From CAIWHR01 sp963726775 (GTDB taxonomy: Bacteria; Pseudomonadota; Gammaproteobacteria; Burkholderiales; Casimicrobiaceae), in NCBI GenBank assembly GCA_963726775.1, contig CAVSDL010000012.1, positions 1 through 64,000 of the forward strand: a DNA stretch of 64,000 nucleotides, given 5' to 3'. Position numbers and translations under genes: made by a program. A model generated the notes under the pieces. That model was given only the letters and a program-made list of their open reading frames with translations, searched no databases and was not told where the DNA came from. Below are positions 46,694-56,515 of the stretch, piece by piece. Each line of letters begins with the position of its first letter. Positions within the stretch are counted from its first letter, which is position 1.

Positions 46694-47988
46694 GATTGCG
46701 GCGAACTCGGCAGTGACGGCGCCGGCTGCGCGCGCGCGGCGCCGGCGGCGTCGTGCTCCCAGGCCTTTTCCTCGACCCACCGCCGGGCGACGAGCACCAG
46801 CACCAGCAGGTTGTAGGGCAGATCGAAATAGGCGAGGCTCAGGAAGGCGCCGCCCACCGCATACGCCGCCAGGCTCGCCTGGGACATTGCGCCGAGGTCG
46901 GCCGCCCATTGCGATTCCGCCTGCTTCCCCGCGTTGCTGCGTAGCCATCCGGCCGACTTCCAGACCAGCAGCCAGATAAGCAGAAACAGCGCGAGCCCGA
47001 TGAAGCCGTGCTCGCCCAGCACCTGGAAATAGATGCTGTGCGCCGCGTGGATGTCGCCCGGAACGGGCGCATAGCGCGCAAAGATGTCGGGCTCGTAGAT
47101 CGTGAACCCGCCGCCGAACACGCGGTCCTTCGCCAGGTTCCATGCCATCCACCAGGCGTTGACCCGGCCCATCGCCGAACCGTCCTCCTGGTACTCGGCG
47201 ATCGTCGACATCCGCGCGCCCCACTGTTCAGGCATGAAGGTCAGCAATCCCCAGGCGACCAGACCGATGAACACGCCCAGCACGAGCTTCTGGCGGCCGC
47301 GCCACCACAACACGACCGCCATCGCGACGATCGCCAGCAGCGCGCCGCGCGACTGTGATCCCAGCGCGGCGATGGCGCTCAGCAGCATCAGCACGGTCAA
47401 CCCATGCCTCATCCAGCGCGAGAGCGTCTGCATCTGCAGGAAGCGCATCAGCGGAATCGTCATGATCAGCGCCAGCGCGAGCTCGTTGTTGCCCTCGATG
47501 AAGCTCGACGGCGGACCCCAGACGCGGTCGACGCCGCCGCCGGCGATGGTGAAAATGCCGCCTTTGAATCCATAGAAGCCGATCGATCCGACCAGTACCC
47601 ACGCGAGCGCCATCACGTGCCTGCGCAGATGCAGCACCGCCAGTGCCACGACGATCATGAAATCGATCTTCATGACCTTTTTCCACATGTCGAGACTGTC
47701 ATCCGGATACAGGGAATACGGCAACGTCACGCACATCCACAGCATGAACGCGACCAGTGCCACTGTTGCCGGAGCCACGAGCGGTCGTATCCGGTCGCGC
47801 GTGAAGATCATGCCCAGCAGCGTTGCGACGGCAATGGCGGCGGCGAGAGGCCACTCCGCGGCCAGCCATGTGTAACGGTGCGGATTCATGATGCCGACCA
47901 CCGTCCAGCTCATGATGCCGAGCCAGGGATGGATCAATGCCGCAATCGCGAATACAGTGATCAGGAAAAGTGTCAGTGTGTCGCGCAT
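46690..47988 (-). CDS. O-antigen ligase-like polymerase, exosortase A-associated
   Basis: This 432-residue membrane protein has about ten helices and a large periplasmic loop. It matches the exosortase A-associated O-glycosylation ligase group (TIGR03097): MNPHRYTWLAA near the N-terminus, GPPSSFIEGNNELALALIM, and the loop ending HAAHSIYFQVLGEHGFIGL, the Wzy/WaaL hallmark. It likely polymerises or transfers the lipid-linked glycan on the periplasmic side. The start ATG is 47988, 40 bases after the PaaK-like gene; its stop overlaps the deacetylase start. The C-terminal ~30 residues are Ala/Pro/Ser-rich. Confidence 0.9.
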   Translation of the reverse strand: MRDTLTLFLITVFAIAALIHPWLGIMSWTVVGIMNPHRYTWLAAEWPLAAAIAVATLLGMIFTRDRIRPLVAPATVALVAFMLWMCVTLPYSLYPDDSLDMWKKVMKIDFMIVVALAVLHLRRHVMALAWVLVGSIGFYGFKGGIFTIAGGGVDRVWGPPSSFIEGNNELALALIMTIPLMRFLQMQTLSRWMRHGLTVLMLLSAIAALGSQSRGALLAIVAMAVVLWWRGRQKLVLGVFIGLVAWGLLTFMPEQWGARMSTIAEYQEDGSAMGRVNAWWMAWNLAKDRVFGGGFTIYEPDIFARYAPVPGDIHAAHSIYFQVLGEHGFIGLALFLLIWLLVWKSAGWLRSNAGKQAESQWAADLGAMSQASLAAYAVGGAFLSLAYFDLPYNLLVLVLVARRWVEEKAWEHDAAGAARAQPAPSLPSSPQS

Positions 47989-48028
47989 TGCGATTCTCTG
48001 TGGATGCTGTCCATTTGACGCGGGCGAA

Positions 48029-49399
48029 TCACGCGGCCACCTTGCTCACCACGTACCGATGCTTGCCCGACTTGTCGACGGGGATCGCCGCGACTTCCTC
48101 GACGGTGATTGCGGTTTGTTGTCCCAGCCGCATCTGCAGGCCCCGAACAATGGCGCCCTTCGCCGTCGAATCATATCCGGTGCCGGGGACGATCTCGACG
48201 CGTGTCGCGCTGCGGCTCTCCTGGATGATCCTGAACGCCGCAATCCCGGGAAGCTCGCGGATCACGTAGATGAGCGCGAGCCCATGCATCACCGTGCCGT
48301 CTGCGGCGACCACGAAGTCGGTGCTGCGTCCCTGGATTTCGCGCAGCAGCGGCAGTCCGCGCCCGCATGCGCAGGCCCGCGAATCCAGAGCGCCGATGTC
48401 CCCGGTTCGATAGCGGATGAACGGATAATCCGCGGTGGCAAGGTGTGTGACGACGATCTCGCCCGGTTCGCCCGCCCGTACCTCGCGATCGTCGGCACCG
48501 ACGGTTTCGACGATGATGTCTTCGGCCGTGATGTGCATGCCTCCGTGCGGGCATGCGTGCGCGATGAAGCCGGCATCGCGTCCTCCGTAACCGTTGGCCA
48601 CCGCGCAGCCGAAGGTGCTTTCGATCGCTTCGCGCTGATCGTCGTACAGCCGCTCGGACGTCACGAACGCCACGCGGATGCCCAGTGCATCCAGCCGCAC
48701 GCCGACTGCCGTCGCGTGGCGCGCGATGCGGGCGAGCGCGGAAGGGTAGCCGAAGAGCATTTTCGGACGGGTAGCGCGGATCGCAGCGACGAATCCGTCG
48801 AGCTTCGTCGCGGACATATCAAACGCGGGAAGCAGGCGGGTACGCAGCACGAAGTCGCGTAGCGCGCGCAGCCGGTTCTGCGCGCCGAGTTCGATGGGCG
48901 AGCCCCAGATCACGATCTCCGGGTCGCCGATGTCGACACCCCACCAGCGCGTTGCGCGCCACTTGGCCGCGACGTCGCGGCTGACACGGTCGCGACCGAT
49001 GAAAAAGGCCAATGGCTCGCCGCTCGAGCCGCCGGTATTCGATCGCGCCAGGCCCGCCGCCCGGTCGGACTTCAATGACTCGGGATCCGCGCGGATGTCG
49101 GCCTTGGTCAGGAAGGGCAGGCGCGCGAGATCCGCCAGGTCGGTGACGCTGCCGGCGTCGAACCCGGCACGCCGAAAGAGCGCGCGATAGTAGGGAACAT
49201 GCTCGCCGGCATGGAGCAGCAGCGCTTGCAGACGTTCCAGACGCAGCGCGGCGATGCGCTCTGCCGGCCACCACTGCGATTCCTCGAGCGCGGTACGCGC
49301 CGCGACGGTTGAATGACCTTTGAGCCGCTCGTGGAGCGGAAAAAGCACGCCGGACACGAAGCGCGTGTACGGGGCGCGCAGCATGCCGGGCGGAGTCAT
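48029..49399 (-). CDS. PaaK-like adenylate-forming enzyme of the EPS locus
   Basis: This 456-residue member of the phenylacetate-CoA ligase (PaaK/CapK) family has the phosphate-binding loop SNTGGSSGEPLAFF, the motif YPFIRYRTGDIG with the conserved Asp, and the zinc-like Cys set ACACGRGLPLL. CapK-like members occur in many capsule loci but their reaction is unproven. They may activate an acyl or carboxylate group for glycan decoration. The start ATG 49399 overlaps the preceding glycosyltransferase stop as ATGA; the much longer open frame to 50653 is a shadow of that gene. No acyl-carrier gene is nearby. Confidence 0.9.
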   Translation of the reverse strand: MTPPGMLRAPYTRFVSGVLFPLHERLKGHSTVAARTALEESQWWPAERIAALRLERLQALLLHAGEHVPYYRALFRRAGFDAGSVTDLADLARLPFLTKADIRADPESLKSDRAAGLARSNTGGSSGEPLAFFIGRDRVSRDVAAKWRATRWWGVDIGDPEIVIWGSPIELGAQNRLRALRDFVLRTRLLPAFDMSATKLDGFVAAIRATRPKMLFGYPSALARIARHATAVGVRLDALGIRVAFVTSERLYDDQREAIESTFGCAVANGYGGRDAGFIAHACPHGGMHITAEDIIVETVGADDREVRAGEPGEIVVTHLATADYPFIRYRTGDIGALDSRACACGRGLPLLREIQGRSTDFVVAADGTVMHGLALIYVIRELPGIAAFRIIQESRSATRVEIVPGTGYDSTAKGAIVRGLQMRLGQQTAITVEEVAAIPVDKSGKHRYVVSKVAA

Positions 49400-50502
49400 G
49401 CAGGCTGCGCCTCCGGGCGCGCCGCGGAACACGCCGACGCATAGACGTCCAGCCACCGTTGCCGCACGTTCGGCCACGCATACTGCTGCACGTCGGCGAG
49501 CGCTGCATCGCGAAGCTTGGTGGCGAGCTGACCGTCGTCGAGTATGCGCCGCACAGCGGCGGCCATCGCCGCAGGGTCTCCTGCCTGCACGAGCAGGCCG
49601 GTAACGCCATCGCGCATGATGAAAGGGACTCCGCCCACGTTGGTGCTCACCACCGGGACACCGCTGGCCATGGCCTCCAGCACCGAGTTGGGCATGTTGT
49701 CGATCCGGCTCGGATTGATCGCGACCGTTGCCGTGCGGTAGAGGCTTGCCATGTCGTCCCGATCGAGGCGGCCGCAGAATTGCACCGCGCCGGCGATGCC
49801 CAGAGCGACGCACAGAGCCCCCAGCGGCTCGCGTTCCGGCCCGGTACCGGCGACAGTCAGCATGGCTTCCGGCGCGAACTCCCGCAAGAGCGCGAACGCC
49901 TGCAGGGCCGTCGGAATATCGTAAATGGATTCCAGATTGCGCGCGACGACGAGACGAATGGCGGCAGGCTGCCCGTTTGCGTCGGCGGGATGGAAACGCT
50001 CCAGGTCGACGATGTTGGGAACGACGACGGCGCGGATTCCGGCGCGCTCGAATACTTCGCGCAGGAACGCCGACGGCACGACCAGCACATGCGCGCGTTC
50101 CAGCGTCCGGCGGACGACGGAGCCGGAGCGCGCCAGGAACGCCGCGGCTTCGCCGCCCCGATAATTGACGACGCTCGGAATCCGTCGCATCCGCGCGATC
50201 CAGATGGCTGGAGCCGCGCACAGATGCCACGACCATCCCGAATTCGCCATCACGTGATACACGTCGCATTCGCGCCCTACGTGCCACAGGCGGATGACGT
50301 ACGGCATGAGACGAACTGCGGCACGAAGCCCGCGGATGCGTTCGACCCAGCGCAGGCTGCAGGGCGCATTGGTCTGGACAATCGTGACCTTGGCCCCTTC
50401 CCGTTGCAACAGCTCGGCCAGTTGCAACGTCTGGTTGGCCATTCCGCCGGCGGGCGGTGGCAACGGTCCGACGAGGCCGATTCGGAAACGGTTCAAATTC
50501 AT
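49396..50502 (-). CDS. Glycosyltransferase family 4
   Basis: This 368-residue GT-B glycosyltransferase opens FRIGLVGPLPPPAGGMANQTLQL. The C-terminal domain shows RLVVARNLESIYDIPTAL and the donor-site sequence NMPNSVLEAMASGVPVVSTNVGG (EX7E-like, with Asn first). The start ATG 50502 overlaps the upstream stop as ATGA; the in-frame extension to 50607 is ignored. It lies between two other transferases and PaaK-like genes, so it builds the repeat unit of the exopolysaccharide on the cytoplasmic side. The sugar is unknown. Confidence 0.9.
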   Translation of the reverse strand: MNLNRFRIGLVGPLPPPAGGMANQTLQLAELLQREGAKVTIVQTNAPCSLRWVERIRGLRAAVRLMPYVIRLWHVGRECDVYHVMANSGWSWHLCAAPAIWIARMRRIPSVVNYRGGEAAAFLARSGSVVRRTLERAHVLVVPSAFLREVFERAGIRAVVVPNIVDLERFHPADANGQPAAIRLVVARNLESIYDIPTALQAFALLREFAPEAMLTVAGTGPEREPLGALCVALGIAGAVQFCGRLDRDDMASLYRTATVAINPSRIDNMPNSVLEAMASGVPVVSTNVGGVPFIMRDGVTGLLVQAGDPAAMAAAVRRILDDGQLATKLRDAALADVQQYAWPNVRQRWLDVYASACSAARPEAQPA

Positions 50503-51716
50503 TGCAGGTCGCGCCGGAGCGATTCGAAAATGGGGCGATACCGGGCCACGCTTCCCGCCCAGTTGCGCTCCTCCTCGACGAATCGGCGGCCTTCTTCGCG
50601 AAGCCACGTCCAGCGCCCGCGTTGTCCCAGCAGACCCACGATGGCATCGGCAAGCGCGGTGGCGCTGCCGGCGCGAAAAAGGACGCCCGTTTCGCCGTCG
50701 CGAATGAGTTCGCGGTGTCCGCCGACGTCGGAAGCGACGAGAAGCCGGCCCTGGGCCATGGCCTCGAGCGGCTTCAACGGCGTCACCAGCTCGGTCAGGC
50801 GCATCGAATACCGCGGATAGGCAAGCACGTCGACGATGCTGTAATACCGGGAGACCTCCTGATGCGGCACGCGGCCTGCGAAGACTACGTTGTCCTTGAC
50901 GCCCAGCGTCGCGGCGATCGCCTTCAGCGCCAGTTCCTGCGGGCCGCCCCCGACGAGCAGCACCCGGACGCCGGGCACACGCGCGATGATTCCCGGCAAT
51001 GCCGCGAGCAGCAGGTTCAATCCTTCGTAAGCGTAGAACGAGCCGATGAAGCCGATAACGGTGCTGCCATCGAGGCCGAGCTCACGCTTCAGCGCGAGGT
51101 CCGGCTCGGCGCCGAAGGCGAACGTGGTGACATCGACGGCATTGGGAATGACCGTGACGCGCCTTTCGGGAATCCCGCGCGCGACGATGTCCTGCTTCAG
51201 TCCTTCGCAGATCGTCGTGACGTGGTCGGCGTGGCGCAAGGCGAACGTTTCGAGCGCGCGCGTCAGGCGGTAGCGCAATCCCCACTCCTGGCTGGTGCCG
51301 TGATCGACGGCGGCATCCTCCCAGAAGGCGCGCACTTCGTAGACGACCGGCAGGTTCATGCGCCATCCGACCAGGAGCGCCGGCAGCGCGTTGAGGACCG
51401 GAGAATGGGCGTGGAGGATGTCCGGATGCGTGAGGTGCGCGACCTCCCGAAGGCGCCGCGCCGTCGCCGCCATCTGCGCGATTTCACGCAGCACCGGCAG
51501 GCGCGAAAGCGCGCCCGGGGTCCACGTGGTCCGATAAAAATGCAGGCCGTCGACGTCTTCATTCGGCTCGCGGGTCGCCGTATGCTTGGGGGTCGTCAGG
51601 TGGAACGTCTCCCAGCCCAGGCGTCGCTGCTCGCGGACGATGGCGCGCGTGCGGAACGAATAGCCGCTCTGCAGCGGAATCGAATGATCGAGGATGTGCA
51701 GGATGCGCAGGCTCAT
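50499..51716 (-). CDS. Glycosyltransferase, exosortase A-associated (TIGR04063-like)
   Basis: This 405-residue GT-B family-4 enzyme has the very characteristic N-terminus LRILHILDHSIPLQSGYSFR of the exosortase A-associated group. The middle ILHAHSPVLNALPALLVG and the C-terminal YPRYSMRLTELVTPLKPLEA with LVASDVGGHRELI complete the fold. The start ATG 51716 overlaps the asparagine-synthase stop as ATGA. It is one of the marker genes of XrtA loci. Its acceptor is presumably a lipid-linked sugar. Confidence 0.93.
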   Translation of the reverse strand: MSLRILHILDHSIPLQSGYSFRTRAIVREQRRLGWETFHLTTPKHTATREPNEDVDGLHFYRTTWTPGALSRLPVLREIAQMAATARRLREVAHLTHPDILHAHSPVLNALPALLVGWRMNLPVVYEVRAFWEDAAVDHGTSQEWGLRYRLTRALETFALRHADHVTTICEGLKQDIVARGIPERRVTVIPNAVDVTTFAFGAEPDLALKRELGLDGSTVIGFIGSFYAYEGLNLLLAALPGIIARVPGVRVLLVGGGPQELALKAIAATLGVKDNVVFAGRVPHQEVSRYYSIVDVLAYPRYSMRLTELVTPLKPLEAMAQGRLLVASDVGGHRELIRDGETGVLFRAGSATALADAIVGLLGQRGRWTWLREEGRRFVEEERNWAGSVARYRPIFESLRRDLQ

Positions 51717-53641
51717 CCAGCGGCCTTCTCCTGCTGCGGAACCGCATCGTCCTGCATCACGTTTTTCAGGAACGCGTCGAACATCAGCAGCGACCACAGT
51801 GGCGCGCTATGGTCGCGGGCGCCGGAAGCGTGGCGATCGACGAGTTGTTCGAGGCAGCCCCGATTGAACAAACCCGTCGCGGCAAGCCGCTCGCCGAGGA
51901 TCGCGTCATTCACGCGCTGGCGCAACGGACCACGGAACCAGCGGGTGAGCGGCACCGCGAATCCCTGTTTGGGGCGGTACATGATCTCCGCCGGCAGGTG
52001 CGGCGCCATCGCCTCCTTGAGCAGGTGCTTGCCGCTGTTGCCGCGCACCTTGAGCGACGAGGGCAGCGTCGCCAGCCACTCGACCAGCGGATGGTCCATC
52101 AGCGGCTCCCGCACTTCGAGCGAATGCGCCATGCTCGCCCGATCGACCTTGGTGTTGATGTCGCCCACCAGGTAGGTCTTGAGGTCGAGGTACTGGATGA
52201 GTGCCAGCGGATCGTCGGTGGCCGCGCGTTGCGCGTGCCGGCGGAAAACTTCGATTGCGTTGTAGCCACCGAGCTTCGCCTTGAAGGTACCGCTGAACAA
52301 CTGGCGCCGCATGTCGTCGCGCATGAGCGACACGCTGTGGAAATAGGCCGCTACCGAGTCGCGCGCGAGCGCCTCGAACGTCGATTTCGCGCGCAGCACG
52401 CGGGGCGCCCAGTCGGCCTTGGGGTAGGCACGGCCGAGCAGGCCGAAGAGCGGGCCGCGTACGGACAACGACAGCATCGACCGCAGCCGCTCCTCCGCCA
52501 TGTGCAATCGATAGCGCCGGTAGCCGCCGAAACTCTCGTCGCCGCCGTCGCCGGACAGGGCGACGGTCACGTGCCGGCGCGCGAGCCCGCAGACACGGTA
52601 GGTGGGGATTGCGGAGCTGTCCGCGAACGGCTCGTCGTAGAGGCGGGCCAGCTGATCGACGAGATCGAAATCATCGCTCTCCACGCGGTCGACGAAATGC
52701 CGGGTGCCGTAGCGCGTGGCAACCTTCCTGGCCCACGCCGATTCGTCGTACGCCGGGTCCGCGAACGCGATCGAACAGGTGTTGACGGGATCGGCCGATA
52801 CGCCGGCCATCATCGCGACGACCGCGCTCGAATCGACGCCGCCCGACAGGAACGCGCCGAGAGGCACCTCCGAGATCATCCGCAGCCGCACCGATTCGCG
52901 AAGGCGTTCGACGAGCTGCGCGCACGCGTCCGATTCGGACAGCCGGCTGTCGAGCGTAAAGCGGACGTCCCAGTATTCCTTCGGAGTCGAAACGGGGACG
53001 CCGCGCCGGATCGCCAGCGTGTGCCCGGGCGGGAGCTTCGCAACGCCGCCGAAGATCGTCCGTGGTTCGGGCACGTAGCCGAGCGCGAAATAGTCCTCGA
53101 CGGCGTGCGGATCGAGCTCGCGGGAAAATCCGCCGTGCGCCAGCAGCGACTTCAGCTCGGAGCCGAAAATGAGCTTGCCGTCGGGCAGCAGCGCGTAGTG
53201 GAGCGGCTTCACGCCCAGGCGGTCGCGCGCGAGGAGCAGCGTTTCGCGGTTGCGATCCCACAGCGCGAAGGCGAACATTCCACGGAAGCGCCCGACGCAG
53301 GCCTCGCCCCAGGCTTCCCACGCGTGCACGATCACCTCGGTGTCGCTCTTCGTGCGAAAGACGTGGCCGAGCCCGGTGAGTTCGGCGACGAGCTCCCGGA
53401 AGTTGTAGATCTCCCCGTTGTAGACGACGACGACGGTGCCGTCTTCGTTGAAGAGCGGCTGCTGTCCCGTCGCGACGGCGATGATCGACAGACGGCGGTG
53501 ACCGAACCCCAATCCGGGCTCGACGTGGCAGCCGCCTTCGTCCGGTCCGCGGTGATGCTGCGTTTCGTTCATCCGGTCGAGCACCTCGCGCGAGATGGGC
53601 TTCGCCTCGCGCGTCTCGAAGATGCCGGTGATGCCGCACAT
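51713..53641 (-). CDS. asnB: XrtA/PEP-CTERM system amidotransferase (asparagine synthase type)
   Basis: This 642-residue protein is a class-II glutaminase domain (Cys2 nucleophile, MCGITGIF; HHRGPDEGG; NGEIYNFRELV) followed by an asparagine synthetase domain with ATP pyrophosphatase loop SGGVDSS (266-272) and SGDGGDESFGGY. This is the TIGR03108 type found in exosortase A loci and studied as AsnH in floc-forming bacteria. It probably amidates a uronic acid or other carboxyl in the exopolysaccharide rather than making free asparagine. The start ATG 53641 lies 24 bases after the exosortase stop; the open frame to 54193 is a shadow. In contrast to the gene at 574-2320, its glutaminase Cys is present. 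Confidence 0.94.
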   Translation of the reverse strand: MCGITGIFETREAKPISREVLDRMNETQHHRGPDEGGCHVEPGLGFGHRRLSIIAVATGQQPLFNEDGTVVVVYNGEIYNFRELVAELTGLGHVFRTKSDTEVIVHAWEAWGEACVGRFRGMFAFALWDRNRETLLLARDRLGVKPLHYALLPDGKLIFGSELKSLLAHGGFSRELDPHAVEDYFALGYVPEPRTIFGGVAKLPPGHTLAIRRGVPVSTPKEYWDVRFTLDSRLSESDACAQLVERLRESVRLRMISEVPLGAFLSGGVDSSAVVAMMAGVSADPVNTCSIAFADPAYDESAWARKVATRYGTRHFVDRVESDDFDLVDQLARLYDEPFADSSAIPTYRVCGLARRHVTVALSGDGGDESFGGYRRYRLHMAEERLRSMLSLSVRGPLFGLLGRAYPKADWAPRVLRAKSTFEALARDSVAAYFHSVSLMRDDMRRQLFSGTFKAKLGGYNAIEVFRRHAQRAATDDPLALIQYLDLKTYLVGDINTKVDRASMAHSLEVREPLMDHPLVEWLATLPSSLKVRGNSGKHLLKEAMAPHLPAEIMYRPKQGFAVPLTRWFRGPLRQRVNDAILGERLAATGLFNRGCLEQLVDRHASGARDHSAPLWSLLMFDAFLKNVMQDDAVPQQEKAAG

Positions 53642-53664
53642 GGGCTGGGGGCTCCTCGCGTGGC

Positions 53665-55236
53665 TCAGCCGCTCGCGCCGGCGCGCGCCGCCTGGCGCAA
53701 TGCGGCCTCGATGGAACCCTGCATGGCCGCGGTGAACGCCTGCAAGGCCGCGCGCGACTGTACCTCGCCTCGTTCGGTCGGGGCATAGACGATCACCCAC
53801 GCCACGGGATCGCCGTGCCCCTGCAGGATCGAAAGCGCCTGGTAGAACTTGGCGACATACTCGCTCGATGTGATGCGGCCGTCCACCCAGAACCACTGCC
53901 AGGCCGCCAGGCGTTCGCGTCCGTCCGTCACGACCCCGGTACGCGGGCCGAACGGCTGGCCGCCGATCTCGGTCGCGATCGTATCGCTGTCTGCCTGCTT
54001 CCAGCGCGCATTCGTCGTGCGCACCAGCTGATTCTGCGTCGTGATCGCCTTGGCGTTCCGCGTCTGGTCCCGAAAGAGCGCGACGTGGAGCCCGACGCGA
54101 AGGCCGCCCCTCTCGAACGTCTGCCGCAGCTCGGCGCTCGCCCCGGCGATATCCGGCCGCCACGCCGACAGCTCGCGGGGCACGGCCGCCCACCCGTCGC
54201 GGCCCGCGATCTTGCCGAGCTCTACCGTCGCCGCGTCGCGGTCAGGCACCAAGCGCGCCTCGATCGGCAGCCAGATCGCCGCCAACGCGAGCGCGGCCAC
54301 GGCGGCAACGGGCACGCGGCGATCCGAACGAGTCGCGCCGGATCGCCCCGCTATCGCCGGCTCCGATGCCGGAACGGGATCCTCGTCCTCGCGCCACCGC
54401 GAGCCGATCCAGAAGAGTAGCGCCATCACGACACCAAAAAAAATCCAGCCATAGATCAGGTGATCGGCGCCTACCGCGAGCCGGTTGCTGGTCAGGTGGC
54501 CCAGCATCACGATCATGTACGCCCGCAGCCAGTTGGCGATGATCGGCACCACGATCGAAGCGACGATGAACGCCGCGCGCCGGGCCAGCGAACGATAGGA
54601 CAGGTACGCATAGAGGCTGCCGACCATGAACGACGCAATCAGGTAGCGCAAACCGCTGCAGGCTTCGACGACCGACCAGCTGCCCGAAGGAATGGTGAAG
54701 AAGTTGCCGTCGCGATAGACGGGAACGCCGCTGGCGCGGATTGCGGCGACGGTAAAGTCGGCGGTCCGATCCATCAGCGCCGGGACGAGGAATTCGCCGA
54801 ATGGCACGGCAAAAAAGAGGAAGGCGAGAGGTATGTCGAGAGCCTTCGCCATGCGCGTGCCGAGCACGGCCCAGACCGCGAACGGGATCATTGCGATCAT
54901 GGCGAATTGCGCGACGACGGCTGCGCTCACCCGTTCGCCGATCATCCAGACCGCTCCCGCCGCCGCGATGCCCCAAAGTGCGGCAAGGCAGGGCTTTGGC
55001 TCGATTACCGCGAGGGTCTCCCGGTTCCGCCATGCAAGGTAGACGAAGATCGGAATGACGATGAAGCCGTGCGCGAAGGTCTCCGAGCGCTGCCAGATGG
55101 ACACCATCGAGAGAGTCGTCCTCCAGTAGATCGCGAGTACCGACGCGAGCAGCGAGACGACGATCAATACCGCGACCTTGCCGTTGCGCTGCTGCGGACG
55201 GGCGAGGATTCCTTCCAGTTCGGGTTCGGCGTGCAT
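53665..55236 (-). CDS. xrtA: Exosortase A with C-terminal EpsI domain
   Basis: This 523-residue inner-membrane cysteine transpeptidase recognises PEP-CTERM tags. About eight membrane helices fill residues 20-280. The catalytic triad is visible as Cys193 (VVEACSGLRYL), Arg238 (ANWLRAYMIV) and His259 (GADHLIYGW). From ~310 on there is a periplasmic EpsI-type domain (GWAAVPRELSAWRPDI, WQWFWVDGRITSSEYVAK), separated from the exosortase in some organisms but fused here. The start ATG 55236 lies 48 bases after the sugar transferase gene. The expected substrate is the protein at 18292-19122. Confidence 0.96.
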   Translation of the reverse strand: MHAEPELEGILARPQQRNGKVAVLIVVSLLASVLAIYWRTTLSMVSIWQRSETFAHGFIVIPIFVYLAWRNRETLAVIEPKPCLAALWGIAAAGAVWMIGERVSAAVVAQFAMIAMIPFAVWAVLGTRMAKALDIPLAFLFFAVPFGEFLVPALMDRTADFTVAAIRASGVPVYRDGNFFTIPSGSWSVVEACSGLRYLIASFMVGSLYAYLSYRSLARRAAFIVASIVVPIIANWLRAYMIVMLGHLTSNRLAVGADHLIYGWIFFGVVMALLFWIGSRWREDEDPVPASEPAIAGRSGATRSDRRVPVAAVAALALAAIWLPIEARLVPDRDAATVELGKIAGRDGWAAVPRELSAWRPDIAGASAELRQTFERGGLRVGLHVALFRDQTRNAKAITTQNQLVRTTNARWKQADSDTIATEIGGQPFGPRTGVVTDGRERLAAWQWFWVDGRITSSEYVAKFYQALSILQGHGDPVAWVIVYAPTERGEVQSRAALQAFTAAMQGSIEAALRQAARAGASG

Positions 55237-55284
55237 CTGGGAGTCGTTGCGGCGATGGCGTCACGGAAGAATTCCGATCGGCGA

Positions 55285-56505
55285 TCAGTTTGCTCCGGCG
55301 AAACCGACGGCAGGCGTTTCGAGCAGCGCCTCGAAGGGCGCAAGGTTGGTGGCCCAGTCGTAATCGGCAATCACGCGTGCGCGTGCCGCGGTCCCCATCG
55401 CGTGGCCGCGCGCAGGGTCCATCAGCGCCAGGGTCTTGCGCGCGAATTCCGGCGCGTCCGTGGCGATCTCGATTTCGGTTCCCGGTGCCGCCGACAGCGC
55501 CGTGGCGGCAGCGGCGGATACCACCACGGGGCGCGCCATCGCCATCGCTTCGAGCACCTTGTTCTGGATTCCGCGCGCGACCCGCAGCGGCGCCACGACC
55601 ACGCGCGCGTGGCGGAGGTAGGGCCGGATATCGGCCACCCGGCCGGTGACGACGATGCGCGGATTCTCAGTCAATCCCAGAACGGCGGCCGACGGCTGCA
55701 TGCCGACGACGTAGAAGCGGGCACGCGGCCGTGCTGCCAGAATCGCCGGCAGCGATTCCTGCGCGAACCAGCAGACGGCGTCGGCGTTCGGCCAGTAATC
55801 CATCGCGCCGGTGAAGACGATCGCCTCGTCGCCGGCGGCGAAGGGCGTCGGCAGGTCCTGGTGCGGCGAAAAGAAATTCGTATCGACGCCGTTGGCCGCA
55901 TGGCCCACGCGCGCGGCGCATTCGGGCGCCAGACTGCGGAACAAATCGGCTTCGCCGGAGGTCACGAATACGGTCGCGTCGGCACGCCTGGCGACGGCAC
56001 GCTCGAATGCGAGAAGCCGTGCCGCCTCGCGCTTGAAGACCACCGAGAGCGGCCAGCGGCGCGTCCGCCCGAACTCGCCCCATTTCGCGGAATCGACATC
56101 GACGAAATCGACGACGACGCGCAGATCGTCGATGCCGGACACGTATTGCGCCATGGCCGACGAGAAGGCCAGCGCGCGGCGGATGCGCTGCTCGCGCAGC
56201 GTCGCATGGATCCAGGCCTGCATTTCGGCGTCGCGATAATAGCGCAGCGTCAGCGCCTCGCCCGTCCAGAAGCCGGCGAGGCTTCGTACCCGCGCCAGTG
56301 CGGGACGGATCGCGACGACCTTGGAAGTGGCGCAGTACTCGCGGAGCCGCGCGACATGCTCGAGATCGGCGGGATCGTCGACGAAGGTGCCGAGATGCAC
56401 GCGGTAATGCGCAGCGAGGAATTCGAGCAAGTGGAAGGAGCGGACCTTGTCTCCCTTGTTCGGCGGAAACGGGATCCGGTGCGTGAGGAAGAGTACGGGT
56501 TCCAC
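55285..56505 (-). CDS. Sugar transferase, exosortase A-associated (TIGR03087-like, stp1)
   Basis: This 406-residue GT-B protein opens VEPVLFLTHRIPFPPNKGDK, the signature of the TIGR03087 sugar transferases of PEP-CTERM systems. It continues with VDFVDVDSAKWGEF, and in the donor domain MDYWPNADAVCWFAQESLP and GIQNKVLEAMAMARPVV. The GTG at 56505 is used as start because it places the family opening at residue 1 and lies 11 bases after the FemAB-like gene; the frame is open to 56763 but that part overlaps and is unlike the family. It is part of the repeat-unit assembly set. Confidence 0.92.
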   Translation of the reverse strand: MEPVLFLTHRIPFPPNKGDKVRSFHLLEFLAAHYRVHLGTFVDDPADLEHVARLREYCATSKVVAIRPALARVRSLAGFWTGEALTLRYYRDAEMQAWIHATLREQRIRRALAFSSAMAQYVSGIDDLRVVVDFVDVDSAKWGEFGRTRRWPLSVVFKREAARLLAFERAVARRADATVFVTSGEADLFRSLAPECAARVGHAANGVDTNFFSPHQDLPTPFAAGDEAIVFTGAMDYWPNADAVCWFAQESLPAILAARPRARFYVVGMQPSAAVLGLTENPRIVVTGRVADIRPYLRHARVVVAPLRVARGIQNKVLEAMAMARPVVVSAAAATALSAAPGTEIEIATDAPEFARKTLALMDPARGHAMGTAARARVIADYDWATNLAPFEALLETPAVGFAGAN

Positions 56506-56515
56506 GGCGCGCGGT

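Noticed and set aside
45728..47224. A ligase-deacetylase fusion suggested by a 498-residue frame.
   Set aside because: The N-terminal part is out-of-frame ligase sequence. The GTG at 46693 overlapping the ligase stop gives a normal deacetylase.
48029..50653. An 874-residue open frame upstream of and including the PaaK-like gene.
   Set aside because: Its first ~420 residues are an out-of-frame reading of the glycosyltransferase at 49396-50502. The true start at 49399 overlaps that gene's stop.
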